This document shows, piece after piece, positions 17,742 to 27,010 of a stretch of DNA of 64,000 bases. The notes below the pieces were generated by a model. The model had not been told where the DNA came from. It saw only the letters and a program-made list of their open reading frames with translations, and did no database searches. Both the position numbers and the translations under genes were made by a program. This stretch comes from Leptolyngbyaceae cyanobacterium RM1_1_2 (lineage in GTDB: Bacteria; Cyanobacteriota; Cyanobacteriia; Phormidesmidales; Phormidesmidaceae): contig JAAUQI010000001.1 of the NCBI GenBank assembly GCA_012032345.1, forward strand, positions 62,001-126,000, written 5' to 3'. The first letter of the stretch is position 1, and every line of letters starts with the position of its first letter.

Positions 17742-18698
17742 GTGGTCGATTTTTCGGTTGTCATTTGTACCTACAATGGCGCTAGCCGCTTGCCCAGAGT
17801 TTTAGAGCGGCTGCGATCGCAGTACTGCACTGATCCAATTAGCTGGGAAATTCTCATCGTTGACAACAACAGCAGTGACGCTACGGCTCTCGTGGTGCAA
17901 AGCTATCAGCAGCAGCCCTGGGATATTCAGCTGCGCTATCTGTTTGAACCTCAGCAGGGGTTAGCCTATGCCAGACGCTGTGCTGTGCGGGTAGCCCAGG
18001 GAAAATGGATTGGCTTTTTAGATGACGATACCCTGCCCGCGCTAAACTGGCTGGCGTCGGCCTACCGTTTTAGCCAGCAGCACCCAGAGGCCGGAGCCTT
18101 TGGCGGTCGCATCTGTGGCTGGTTTGAGGCTCCACCGCCTTTAAACTTTGAGCGGATTGCCAGCTGTCTGGCGGTGATCGATCGCGGCGAGTTTGCCTTT
18201 GCCTACAGTGCCGGTCGCGGGGTGCTGCCTGCCGGAGCTGGCATGGTAATTAATACGGCGGCTTGGCGACAGTGTGTAGCGGCTCAGCCCTGGCTAGCAG
18301 GCGTTCGCGGCACGAGCTTAGCCAGCAAGGGTGAAGATGTCGAAACCCTCTCTTATATTCGGCAGGCAGGCTATCCCATTTGGTACAACCCGCAAATGCA
18401 GCTCCTGCACCACATCGCGCCAGAACGGCTGCAGTCTGAGTACCTAATGCGGATGTTTCGCGGTATTGGGCTGAGCCGCTATCCGCTGCGAATGCTGGGC
18501 CGTCGAAGCTGGCAGCGACCGTTACTGCTGCTGCTGCACGGCCTGAATGATGCTCGACGGCTGGGGCAGCATCTCTTGCGCCGCAGACAGTCACTGCACC
18601 AGCAGGATTTAGTTTCTCAGTGTGAGCTGATGCTGTACTGGTCTAGCCTAGTGAGTCCGCTGCACTACTGGCGGCGGTATTTGCGGCAGCGCTCCTGA
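17742..18698 (+). CDS. Family 2 glycosyltransferase, HpsE-like
   Basis: 318 aa from GTG 17742 (MVDFSVVICTYNGASRL), with AAAGG just upstream; a longer TTG frame to 17691 adds residues unlike the family. The GT-A fold shows the NDP-sugar-binding VVICTYNGAS strand, VDNNSSD and the metal-binding FLDDDTLP. It resembles HpsE, the glycosyltransferase of hormogonium polysaccharide synthesis in filamentous cyanobacteria, but I cannot separate it from other GT2 enzymes by sequence alone. First of three consecutive polysaccharide genes. Confidence 0.8.
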   Translation: MVDFSVVICTYNGASRLPRVLERLRSQYCTDPISWEILIVDNNSSDATALVVQSYQQQPWDIQLRYLFEPQQGLAYARRCAVRVAQGKWIGFLDDDTLPALNWLASAYRFSQQHPEAGAFGGRICGWFEAPPPLNFERIASCLAVIDRGEFAFAYSAGRGVLPAGAGMVINTAAWRQCVAAQPWLAGVRGTSLASKGEDVETLSYIRQAGYPIWYNPQMQLLHHIAPERLQSEYLMRMFRGIGLSRYPLRMLGRRSWQRPLLLLLHGLNDARRLGQHLLRRRQSLHQQDLVSQCELMLYWSSLVSPLHYWRRYLRQRS

Positions 18699-18745
18699 TT
18701 GGCACCTGTCTGCTCCCGCCCGGTTATTCTGGTTATTCTAGGGCA

Positions 18746-19768
18746 ATGTTGCCAATCTATTTTTACCTGCCACCGCGCCACTGGCCGCCCCAGCTTCCGC
18801 CTGAGCCAAACTGGGCCGGGTACGGGTTGGGAATCTATGCCTGGACGCTGCAAACCTACCAGCAGCTAAAATCGGCGGGGCTGGCCTGTGAACTGGTCAG
18901 CCAGTTTCCTCCTGAGGGGATTGTCTTGGCCCACAGCAATAGCCTGCGCTCCGCCCAGCTTCGGCCCCAGCCCGGACAGCCGCTGCTGCTGATTTGCTTC
19001 AAGGCCGAATCTCCCGCCCTAGCTCAGGCTCAGCTCCAGGTCGTGCAAAACCCCTGCGAGATTGACCCACACAGCTACTTTTTACCCCACTGGCCCCAGC
19101 CCGGACTGCTGCCGCGTCTGCCTGAGCGCGGCGATCGCTTTGAGAATTTAGCTTTTTTCGGCCATCAGGCCAGTCTTGCTGCCGAGCTGCAGTCGACCCA
19201 GTGGACAGATTTTCTGCAGCGTCAGGGGCTACGCTGGTGCCCAATTGTCAACACCCACCGCTGGGACAGCTACGCCACCCTCGATAACCGCTGGAACGAC
19301 TACCGCACCATTGACGCCGTGGTCGCCGTGCGATCGCTACAGTCTGCTCAAACAAGCTCTCAGCTCTACTGCAACAAGCCTGCTACCAAGCTCTACAATG
19401 TCTGGCTGGCTGGCGTCCCCGCGATTTTGGGGGCTGAGTCTGCCTATCGCGCTGAGCGCCGCAGCCCCCTCGACTATCTAGAAGTCTCCAGCCTAGAAGA
19501 ACTCCAGCAGGCCGTAATCAGGCTGCAACAGCAGTCCAACCTGCGACAGGCGATGGTAGCTCAGGGGCGACAGCGGGCCGAGGCCATTACCCCTGAGCGG
19601 CTGTGCGATCGCTGGCTGACATTTATCCATCAGGTGGCTATCCCGGCCTATGATCGCTGGTGTCGCCAACCCCGCTGGCGACAGCAGCTGATACTACAGC
19701 AGCGCACCTGGCAGTCGCTCAGCCAAAAGGGGCAGCGACGGCTGCGATCGCTTAGGGGGCAGTTTTAG
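18746..19768 (+). CDS. Glycosyltransferase-like protein of polysaccharide synthesis
   Basis: 340 aa, begins MLPIYFYLPPRHW. The C-terminal half holds CNKPATKLYNVWLAGVPAIL, with KLYN...AG.P resembling the donor-binding end of GT-B transferases, where a conserved residue contacts the nucleotide sugar. No signal peptide. It ends directly against the next gene (TAG then ATG with no spacer) and follows the GT2 gene by 47 bp, so the three are one operon. Donor and acceptor sugars unknown. Confidence 0.65.
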   Translation: MLPIYFYLPPRHWPPQLPPEPNWAGYGLGIYAWTLQTYQQLKSAGLACELVSQFPPEGIVLAHSNSLRSAQLRPQPGQPLLLICFKAESPALAQAQLQVVQNPCEIDPHSYFLPHWPQPGLLPRLPERGDRFENLAFFGHQASLAAELQSTQWTDFLQRQGLRWCPIVNTHRWDSYATLDNRWNDYRTIDAVVAVRSLQSAQTSSQLYCNKPATKLYNVWLAGVPAILGAESAYRAERRSPLDYLEVSSLEELQQAVIRLQQQSNLRQAMVAQGRQRAEAITPERLCDRWLTFIHQVAIPAYDRWCRQPRWRQQLILQQRTWQSLSQKGQRRLRSLRGQF

Positions 19769-20674
19769 ATGCAGCTATTTTATTACCGTCGGCGCGACCA
19801 GCAGCCCAACTTCGGCGATGAGCTAAACCGCTGGCTGTGGCAGCAGGCACTGCCCGATTTGCTGCAGGCTCAGTCAGACACTGCCCTTGTCGGCATTGGC
19901 ACATTGCTCAACAGCGCCCTGCCCCAGCGCCTAGAGCAGTTCCGGCAGGTGCGAATCTTTAGCACCGGAGCAGGCTACGAAAAACCCCTGGCTCAGGTGC
20001 CAGCGAACTGGAAAATTTACGCTCTGCGGGGGCCGCTGTCGGCTCGGCAACTGGGGCTGCCTGCAAGTTTAGCGCTCAGCGATGGCGGTATCTTGCTGCG
20101 ACGCTGGTATCAGCCTGCAGGCCAGAAGCAGTGGCGCTTTGCCGTCATGCCCCATGTGCATCATGCTAGCTTTGCTGCCGACTACTGGCAGCAGCTTTGC
20201 TCTGAGCTTGGCTTTGGCTACATTGATCCGCGCTGGCCTGTGGATCAGGTACTCACTGCCATCAGTCAAACTCAGGTACTGATAGCGGAGGCAATGCACG
20301 GGGCGATCGCGGCAGATGCCCTGCGAGTACCCTGGATGGCGCTGACAACCAGCCCGCGAATTTTGGCTTTTAAGTGGCGCGACTGGTGCGCCTCAGTCAA
20401 TCTGCCCTACCAGCCCCAGTATTTTCCGCCGCTGGCCTATCCCAGCTATGCCCGAGGGCTGCGCTCTGGCAGTCGCAATCTGCTGCACTGGGCGCGCCTA
20501 GTCCAGCAGCGCCCGACCCTCAGCCTCAGCCCTACAGCCTCAGGGTGTCGCTGTTTGCAAGCGATCGCCCAAACTACCCCGCCTCAGCTCAGCCGCCTGT
20601 CTGATCTAGAAGCCCACTGCGACACCTTGTCAGCCCGTTTAGATCAGCTACGCCACGAGGCTTTGAAGGGTTGA
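19769..20674 (+). CDS. Polysaccharide pyruvyl transferase family protein
   Basis: 301 aa, ATG adjacent to the previous stop. The start MQLFYYRRRDQQPNFGDELN has the NFGDxLN motif, and LRGPLSARQLGLPASLALSDGG then AEAMHGAIAADALRVPW are family hallmarks. These enzymes transfer pyruvate from phosphoenolpyruvate as a ketal to cell-surface polysaccharide sugars. With the two upstream glycosyltransferases this suggests a charged, pyruvylated exopolysaccharide. The last 60 residues are a short coiled-coil-like tail (LSRLSDLEAHCDTLSARLDQL). Confidence 0.85.
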   Translation: MQLFYYRRRDQQPNFGDELNRWLWQQALPDLLQAQSDTALVGIGTLLNSALPQRLEQFRQVRIFSTGAGYEKPLAQVPANWKIYALRGPLSARQLGLPASLALSDGGILLRRWYQPAGQKQWRFAVMPHVHHASFAADYWQQLCSELGFGYIDPRWPVDQVLTAISQTQVLIAEAMHGAIAADALRVPWMALTTSPRILAFKWRDWCASVNLPYQPQYFPPLAYPSYARGLRSGSRNLLHWARLVQQRPTLSLSPTASGCRCLQAIAQTTPPQLSRLSDLEAHCDTLSARLDQLRHEALKG

Positions 20675-20813
20675 ACTCAGCATTGCTGTCAGACATCAGG
20701 CCGACCGATATGCTTTGACCAGCCTGTGCAATGACTTGACAAATGACTTGACAATGGCGTAGCTAAAGTTGACAACAATAGAGTGGGAGCTTGACAAAAG
20801 AAACTAAAACCCA

Positions 20814-20920
20814 GTGTCAGAAATTCGCAAGCGGGGTGAGCAGATTCGCCAGTTTATCTTGGAGAATGTTGAAAAACATCCAAGGGACATTGCATCTTTA
20901 GCGGCTCAAGAGTTCAGTCC
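20814..20920 (+). pseudogene. Truncated HTH-type regulator fragment
   Basis: From GTG 20814 the first 34 residues, beginning MSEIRKRGEQIRQFILENVE, match the start of an ArsR-like helix-turn-helix linked to DUF4325/STAS-like domains in other genomes. After AAQEF the frame becomes unrelated and runs antisense through the neighbouring small gene. Promoter-like TTGACA/TTGACAA motifs repeat at 20735-20800. I read this as the 5' stub of a deleted regulator. Confidence 0.45.
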
Positions 20921-21158
20921 AGACCCGCTTGGTCACAATCGCAAACCACTCGCTGGGACGGCCAGTCGGTACCGGGTCGCTCCAGTCGTTGGATTCGGCG
21001 TAGCCCTGCTTGTGCTGTGCTTTGATGGTGATGCGAATGGTCTCTAGAGAGCCAACCACTAGGTGACGAATCTTATCGGGGCGGAGGCCAGCCTCAGGTG
21101 AAGTAGGCTCAGGCGGCACTGTGGACGCTTCGGCGTCCGGCTCAAGAAAATTAAACAT
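20898..21158 (-). CDS. Small conserved protein of unknown function
   Basis: 86 aa, begins MFNFLEPDAEASTVPPEP. The core DKIRHLVVGSLETIRITIKA and GYAESNDWSDPVPTGRPSEW looks like a short conserved cyanobacterial family found beside accessory genes. No signal or membrane segment. The ATG has AGGAGAACC just upstream on the minus strand, a good ribosome-binding site. Its 3' end overlaps the truncated HTH fragment antisense, so the last residues may be altered by the same rearrangement. Confidence 0.55.
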   Translation of the reverse strand: MFNFLEPDAEASTVPPEPTSPEAGLRPDKIRHLVVGSLETIRITIKAQHKQGYAESNDWSDPVPTGRPSEWFAIVTKRVWTELLSR

Positions 21159-21299
21159 CGATTCGGTTCTCCTGTGTTTGTTCGAGGAAAACAGAACCGA
21201 AAACCCTCGCCATCCCTTTACATGAAACGCATATCAGGATGACCAGGGCTTACCATAAGCACAGGTTTCCAGACTGGTTTGCTCAGTTTGGGGACTTAG

Positions 21300-21332
21300 G
21301 TGTCTGTAGGTGCTGTGAACACCTGCAGGCAC
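21300..21332. other. Strong hairpin, possible small RNA or attenuator element
   Basis: 21300-21312 pairs with 21320-21332 in a 13-bp stem (two G-U wobbles as RNA) around a 7-nt loop. No T-run follows, so it is not a canonical terminator. It sits 170 bp upstream of the Rrf2 start. Confidence 0.4.
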
Positions 21333-21433
21333 TGCTTAAGTTTCCGAATTCTGCGTAGTTTGGCTGCCACACGGGACAGCTTAGTGATAGAGCATAGGGT
21401 ATAAAAGCGCCGAGGTCAAGGGTATATTTTTTC

Positions 21434-21468
21434 TATACTCCTAAACCCCAGTGGGGAACCGGAGTATA
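21434..21468. promoter_or_regulatory. Nested palindrome, candidate Rrf2 operator
   Basis: TATACTCC (21434-21441) and GGAGTATA (21461-21468) form a perfect 8-bp inverted repeat. Inside it CCCC (21446-21449) and GGGG (21453-21456) form a second one around AGT. The outer arms recall the ATAC-type half-sites of Rrf2/IscR/CymR operators. It ends 35 bp before the Rrf2 gene, so autoregulation is the simple reading. Confidence 0.5.
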
Positions 21469-21503
21469 ATAGAAGGGTGCCTGATTATATTGCTCTCTAA
21501 CCT

Positions 21504-21938
21504 GTGGAACTTACCTGCAAAAGCGAATATGCTCTGATGGCGCTGCTCGAACTGAGTGCTCACTACAGCAGCGGTGAACCGCTACAGATTCGTCAAATTG
21601 CCAATCAGCAGAATATTCCCGATCGCTATTTGGAGCAGCTTTTAGCGACATTGAGACGCGCTGGCTTTGTTCGCAGCCAGCGCGGGGCTAAAGGCGGCTA
21701 TCAGCTGACCCGTGAACCCTGGAAAATTACCCTACTTGAGGTGATTTGCTGTATCGAAGGCTTAGAGACCCAGGCAGAACCTGAAATGATTCCTAAAACT
21801 GCAGAAGGTGCTGTGGTTTGCGAAGTGTGGCAAGAGTCACGACAGGCGGCAGAGGCGATTTTGCAAAAATATTCTCTGCAAGATCTAGTTGATAGACGCG
21901 ACGCTAAGCGCCAGATAGATCTGATGTATTACATTTGA
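21504..21938 (+). CDS. Rrf2-family transcriptional regulator
   Basis: 144 aa from GTG 21504. Winged HTH (MELTCKSEYALMALLELSA, RYLEQLLATLRRAGFV, RGAKGGYQLTR) typical of Rrf2/CymR/IscR. The three-Cys Fe-S cluster region of IscR/NsrR is missing (only CCIEG and a single VVCEVW Cys remain), so it more likely acts like CymR, controlling cysteine metabolism. The cysteine synthase gene follows in the same direction, 123 bp downstream. Confidence 0.85.
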   Translation: MELTCKSEYALMALLELSAHYSSGEPLQIRQIANQQNIPDRYLEQLLATLRRAGFVRSQRGAKGGYQLTREPWKITLLEVICCIEGLETQAEPEMIPKTAEGAVVCEVWQESRQAAEAILQKYSLQDLVDRRDAKRQIDLMYYI

Positions 21939-22061
21939 CTTTTTTGCACGCATGGCACGTTCCTGATTCTCTACTTTTAAGCCCCCCTTGAATTATCTAC
22001 AGGCGTACCTTTTTGCGCCGCTACCACCCTCACAAACAACTATCAACCGGATTTCAGAGCT

Positions 22062-23021
22062 ATGCGCATTGCCCAGGATATTACTCAGCTCATTGGCCGT
22101 ACGCCGCTGGTGCAGCTCAACCGTATTCCTCAAGCTGAGGGCTGTGTTGCCCAAATTGTGGTCAAGCTAGAAGGTATGAACCCCTCTGCTTCGGTTAAAG
22201 ATCGCATCGGCATCAGTATGATTGAGGCGGCGGAGCGCGCTGGCGACATTACTCCTGGCAAAACTACCCTGATAGAACCGACCTCCGGCAATACCGGCAT
22301 TGCTTTGGCGATGGCGGCAGCTGCTAAAGGCTATCGGCTGATTTTGACGATGCCAGAAACCATGAGTTCTGAGCGGCGGGCGATGCTGCGGGCTTATGGG
22401 GCTGAGCTAGAGCTAACTCCCGGTTTAGAGGGCATGGGAGGCTGCATTCAGCGGGCACAGGCAATTGTCAATTCAACTCCAGACGCCTACATGCTGCAGC
22501 AGTTTCGCAATCCGGCTAATCCTGAGATTCATCGCCGGACGACGGCTGAAGAAATTTGGCAAGATACTGATGGACAGGTGGATATCTTTATCGCGGGTGT
22601 GGGCACAGGGGGCACTATCTCGGGTGTGGCTGAGGTGATTAAAGCGCGTAAGCCAGATTTTCGGGTGATTGCGGTAGAGCCGACTAACAGCCCGGTGCTT
22701 TCTGGCGGTAAGCCCGGATCTCACAAGATTCAGGGCATTGGGGCCGGGTTTGTGCCCGAGGTGCTGCGGCAGGATTTGATTGATGAAGTTGTGCGAGTAG
22801 ACGATGATCAGGCGATCGCCTATGGCCGTCGTTTGGCTAGAGAAGAAGGGCTGCTGTCTGGAATTTCTACCGGGGCGGTATTGTGCGCGGCTGTAGAAAT
22901 TGCCCGTCGGCCTGAAAATAAAGACAAGCTGATTGTGATTGTGCAGCCTAGCTTTGGTGAGCGCTATCTCAGTACGCCCCTGTTTCAAGATGCACTGATG
23001 GCCCCCGTGACGCTAGGTTAA
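22062..23021 (+). CDS. cysK: Cysteine synthase (O-acetylserine sulfhydrylase)
   Basis: 319 aa, full length. The PLP-binding lysine is in SASVKDRIG, the substrate loop is TSGNTGIA and the phosphate loop GTGGTISG. It converts O-acetylserine and sulfide to cysteine in the cytoplasm. Its TAA overlaps the ATG of the DnaJ-domain gene. Likely controlled by the Rrf2 regulator just upstream. Confidence 0.95.
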   Translation: MRIAQDITQLIGRTPLVQLNRIPQAEGCVAQIVVKLEGMNPSASVKDRIGISMIEAAERAGDITPGKTTLIEPTSGNTGIALAMAAAAKGYRLILTMPETMSSERRAMLRAYGAELELTPGLEGMGGCIQRAQAIVNSTPDAYMLQQFRNPANPEIHRRTTAEEIWQDTDGQVDIFIAGVGTGGTISGVAEVIKARKPDFRVIAVEPTNSPVLSGGKPGSHKIQGIGAGFVPEVLRQDLIDEVVRVDDDQAIAYGRRLAREEGLLSGISTGAVLCAAVEIARRPENKDKLIVIVQPSFGERYLSTPLFQDALMAPVTLG

Positions 23022-23740
23022 TGACCTTTCCAAATCACTATAAAACCCTGGAAATCACCGAAACAGCGACCCCGTCAGAGATTAAACGGGCCTATCGTCG
23101 CTTAGCAAAGCGCTATCATCCCGACAGCAACCAGACAGAGTCGGGGCACGAGCAGATTGCTCTGATCAATGCCGCCTACGAGATTTTGGGCGATCCGCAG
23201 CAGCGATCGCGCTATGACAGCGATCGCCAAGACTGGCAGCAGACCCAGGCTTGGGGGGGCAACAAAACCTCCCGCGATCGCCAGCAGCGCACCGTAGACT
23301 TGCAAAATCACTATCGCCAGCAGCGGCAAAGCGCCAAAGCTGCTGACACCCATATTGACCTGTGGCTGCGTCAGGTTTACGGCCCCATTGATCGGCTGAC
23401 GGCCAAGATCCTCAACCCGCTCAAAGCTCAGATTCGAGCGCTCTCAGCCGATCCGTTTGACGATGAGCTGATGGCAGTTTTTCAAGACTATTTAGAAGAC
23501 TGCCGCAGCTGGCTAGAACAGGCGCGGGCTAAATTTGCCTCTATGCCCAATCCGGCGAACGCTGCCGGGGTGGCCGCCAACCTCTACTACTGCCTCAATC
23601 AGCTTGAAGACGGCATCGAAGAGATGGAGCGCTTCACCTACAACTACGACGACACCTATCTGCACGATGGGCAAGAGCTGTTTCGGATTTCAAGTCAGCT
23701 CAGACGAGAAGCCAAGTCTGACGTGGGTGCGCTGCGCTAA
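23021..23740 (+). CDS. J-domain protein
   Basis: 239 aa. An N-terminal J domain (residues about 5-65) has the HPD motif (KRYHPDSN). The rest is a cyanobacterial-type helical region without a Gly/Phe linker or zinc fingers, so it is a type III DnaJ-like cochaperone that would stimulate a DnaK ATPase. The start overlaps the cysK stop by one base (TAATG). Its end overlaps the convergent GT39 gene by a few bases once that gene's frameshift is repaired. Confidence 0.85.
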   Translation: MTFPNHYKTLEITETATPSEIKRAYRRLAKRYHPDSNQTESGHEQIALINAAYEILGDPQQRSRYDSDRQDWQQTQAWGGNKTSRDRQQRTVDLQNHYRQQRQSAKAADTHIDLWLRQVYGPIDRLTAKILNPLKAQIRALSADPFDDELMAVFQDYLEDCRSWLEQARAKFASMPNPANAAGVAANLYYCLNQLEDGIEEMERFTYNYDDTYLHDGQELFRISSQLRREAKSDVGALR

Positions 23741-25532
23741 GGCGAGCTGAGCCGTACCAGTTCGTAAGGTTCTGGATCAAGCAAGACCTCGCTCTGGCGA
23801 TCGCCCCAATCAACCCCGCCAATTTCGGCGATCGCCCCACCAGCAGCACCGAGTCTGCCGCCGAGCTATTCAGGTAAGCGCTCACCGCCTCAGCGCTGTA
23901 GAGATAGTTCACTGGGTGCTGAGTATAAAACACCAGGCTGGGCTTTTTGAAACCCATCATCACAACTGGCTCATCTGCCTGCTGCGCCACAATCGTGGCG
24001 GCAATCTGGCGCAGCGGTCGCTGCCGTTCGCTATCGGCAATGGCAAAAGCAGGCAAAAGCGTCAGGCCCACAAAGAGTACAAAAGCCACCAGATTCAGGC
24101 TCCAGAGCCAGCGCTCTTGACGAATCACAACCAGCCACAGGCCCACTGCTGCGGCTAGCGCCCAGAGGATAGCCCCGTGCAGCATGATGCCCGACTCTCG
24201 CACCAGCGCCGGTAAGTCTGGCATGGAGGGATCATTGCCCATCCAGCTGGGGCTGTAGAGTATGGCCCCAGCCAAAACCCCAAACAGCAGCAGATTAGTC
24301 GCTATGCTGAGCCAAAAGCCCTGGTTCAGAGGTCGCCCCGGCGATCGCAGACCCAACATGCGCTCGCTCCATAGCAGCCCCACCAAAATGGCAGCAGCAG
24401 GCATCAGCGGCAGTACATAGCTGGGCAGCTTAGTCACCGCTGCCGTAAAAAAGATAAACACACCCAAAAACCAGGCCAGGGCAAAAATACCCAAATGAGC
24501 CGAACGCGGCTGGCTGCGCCAGTTTTTGAGCCGCCAGATTTGTAGTCGGGCGATCGCCTGGGGCAAAAACACAGACCAGGGGATAAAACCGACGAAGACC
24601 ACTAAAAAGTAAAAAAACCAGGGCGCCGAGTGGCCGTTGACTACGCGAGTGAAGCGCTCAAAATTGTGATAGCCAAAAAAGGAATCAATATAGTTCTGGC
24701 CGTTAGCCAGAACCACTAGCACATACCAGGGCACCGTAATCAGCAAAAAGATCAGCAGCCCCGACAGCAGCCGCATTTCTCCCAGGGTCTGTTTTAGCTG
24801 ACCCACATAGATCAAGAAGCTCAACACAATCAGGCTGGGCAAAACCACCCCAACTGGCCCCTTGGTCAAAACCGCCAGCCCGATCAGAGCATAAAAGCTC
24901 AGATACCACTTTGCTTGACGCTTAGGCTGCTCTGGCTGAGCATAGCCCATAAAAAAAGCCAGCAGCGCCGACCCCATGCAGCCGCTCAGCAGCATGTCAG
25001 ATACCCCAATCCTAGCCCATGCTAGGGTTTCAGGGTTGAGAGCAATCAGCGCCGAGCCAATAATTGCTGAGAGCCAAAGCCCATCCTGACTCTGGTGGCT
25101 CAGCTGCAAGCTGGCCTCGCCTACCTTGGCTGGGGCCAGATCGGGCCGAGAAAAGCCAAAACGTACCAGCACATAAAAGCCCAAACAGGTGAGACCCGTG
25201 GCTGCGATCGCAGAGGGCAAGCGCACTGCCCATTCCCCCACGCCGACTAAATGAAATGCGATCGCCATCAGCCAGTACACCAAAGGCGGCTTGTCAAAGC
25301 GAGTTTCACCATTAAAGTAGGGCGTCACCCAGTTACCCGTTTCATACATTTGCCGCGAGGCTTCAGCAAACAGCGGCTCGGTTTCGTCTACTAGGCCCAC
25401 GCTGCCCAGCCTCCAGCCAAAGGCAATCCAGCAGATCAGCGCCAGCCACAGGCAGGAAAAGGCAATGGCAAAGCGGGGGTTGGTTCTGAGCTGCCGCAGC
25501 AGTGACGAGAACCCCGGAGATTGTCGTTTCAT
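23737..25532 (-). CDS. ArnT-like GT39 membrane glycosyltransferase, frameshift near 23815
   Basis: About 598 aa. An N-terminal membrane segment leads into DETEPLFAEASRQMYETG, the acidic D-E active-site loop of GT39/ArnT family enzymes, followed by about eleven further membrane helices. These enzymes use a polyprenyl-phosphate sugar donor to modify lipids or proteins at the outer face of the inner membrane. Near 23814-23817 one base is missing from a C4/G4 run. With it restored the C-terminus reads GVDWGDRQSEVLLDPEPYEL and stops at TAG 23739-23737, on top of the DnaJ stop. Without it the end is out of frame and the ORF runs to 23700. Confidence 0.8.
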
Positions 25533-25636
25533 AGCGCCAGGAACGGGAACCGCTCGATCCTATCAGGCCATGGCCACTCCTTGAGCTTCTACTACAATGG
25601 GTAAATGGGTTTTTAGCAAAGAGAGTGCCCCCGACC

Positions 25637-26998
25637 ATGCCGCTGCCAATTGTTGCTATTGTGGGACGCCCCAATGTGGGTAAATCGACCCTGGTGAATC
25701 GTCTGACCGGTGAGCGGGAGGCGATTGTTCATGACCAGCCCGGTGTTACCCGCGATCGCACCTATCGGCCTGCTTTTTGGGGCGACAGAGAATTTATGGT
25801 GGTCGATACGGGCGGCCTAGTGTTTGATGACGATACCGAGTTTTTACCCCATATTCGAGAGCAGGCAGCCCTAGCGATGGGCGAAGCTAGCGCCGCCATT
25901 ATGGTGGTAGACGGTCAGGAAGGGCCAACCAACGCCGATACCGAAATTGCTAGCTGGCTACGGCAGCAGAATGTGCCTGTCCTGCTGGCTGTGAACAAAT
26001 GTGAGTCGCCGGATCAAGGACTGGTGCAGGCATCGCAGTTTTGGGAGCTGGGCATTGGCGAACCCTATCCGGTTTCTGGCATCCACGGCAGCGGCACCGG
26101 AGAGCTGCTAGAAGATCTGATAGAGTATCTGCCCCCGGTGGTAGCGGAAACAGCGGATGACGAAATTCGCGTCGCCATTATTGGCCGTCCCAACGTGGGT
26201 AAATCCAGCTTGCTCAACGCCTTTGTCGGCACTACGCGATCGATCGTTAGCCCCATCTCAGGCACCACCCGCGATGCCATTGACACCGTGGTAATGCGGG
26301 GTGAGCAAACCTACCGCCTGGTAGACACAGCCGGTATTCGCCGGAAAAAGCAGGTCGAGTACGGCACCGAGTTTTTTAGCGTCAACCGGGCCTTCAAGGC
26401 TATTCGGCGCTCAGACGTGGTGCTGCTGGTGATTGACGCCCTCGACGGTGTCACTGAGCAAGACCAAAAGCTGGCAGGCCGCATTGAAGAAGACGGTAGA
26501 GCCTGCATTGTCGTGGTAAACAAATGGGACGCGATCGAGAAAGACTCCCATACTATCTATGACCACAAGCGCGATCTCAGCGCCAAGCTCTACTTTATGG
26601 ACTGGGCTGAGGTGATTTTTACCAGCGCCCTCACCGGGCAGCGCGTCACCAAAATTTTAGATCTAGTAGATCTTGCGGTCGAGCAGCACCGGCGGCGAGT
26701 GACAACTGCTGTGGTGAACGAAGTGCTAGAAGAGGCCAACCGCTGGCATACGCCGCCGACCACGCGGCAGGGCCGACAGGGGCGGATTTACTACGGCACT
26801 CAGGTAACGGCGCGGCCTCCTTCTTTTACCTTGTTTGTTAACGATCCCAAGCTGATCACCGAAAACTATCGCCGCTATATTGAGCGCCAGTTTCGAGAAA
26901 ATTTAGGCTTTGAAGGCACCCCCATTCGCCTATTTTGGCGAGGCAAAAAGATGCGGGAACTGGAGCGCGGCAGCGCTAACCGGGCGACAAAAGTTTAG
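25637..26998 (+). CDS. der: Ribosome-assembly GTPase Der (EngA)
   Basis: 453 aa from ATG 25637 ([20 protein letters not shown]), preferred over GTG 25625 because it matches the family N-terminus. Two tandem GTPase domains each have a P-loop (GRPNVGKS twice), DTGG/DTAG switch motifs and NKCE/NKWD specificity motifs. A C-terminal KH-like domain follows. Essential for 50S maturation. The EcfT gene follows in the same direction after 12 bp. Confidence 0.95.
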   Translation: MPLPIVAIVGRPNVGKSTLVNRLTGEREAIVHDQPGVTRDRTYRPAFWGDREFMVVDTGGLVFDDDTEFLPHIREQAALAMGEASAAIMVVDGQEGPTNADTEIASWLRQQNVPVLLAVNKCESPDQGLVQASQFWELGIGEPYPVSGIHGSGTGELLEDLIEYLPPVVAETADDEIRVAIIGRPNVGKSSLLNAFVGTTRSIVSPISGTTRDAIDTVVMRGEQTYRLVDTAGIRRKKQVEYGTEFFSVNRAFKAIRRSDVVLLVIDALDGVTEQDQKLAGRIEEDGRACIVVVNKWDAIEKDSHTIYDHKRDLSAKLYFMDWAEVIFTSALTGQRVTKILDLVDLAVEQHRRRVTTAVVNEVLEEANRWHTPPTTRQGRQGRIYYGTQVTARPPSFTLFVNDPKLITENYRRYIERQFRENLGFEGTPIRLFWRGKKMRELERGSANRATKV

Positions 26999-27010
26999 GG
27001 GAGTGGGGCT

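Larger units (their letters stand above)
21159..21503. other. Intergenic region upstream of the Rrf2 gene
   Basis: No gene. It holds two strong inverted repeats described separately (21300-21332 and 21434-21468). AGGGTATA motifs at 21386 and 21419 may be part of the promoter region. Confidence 0.4.
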
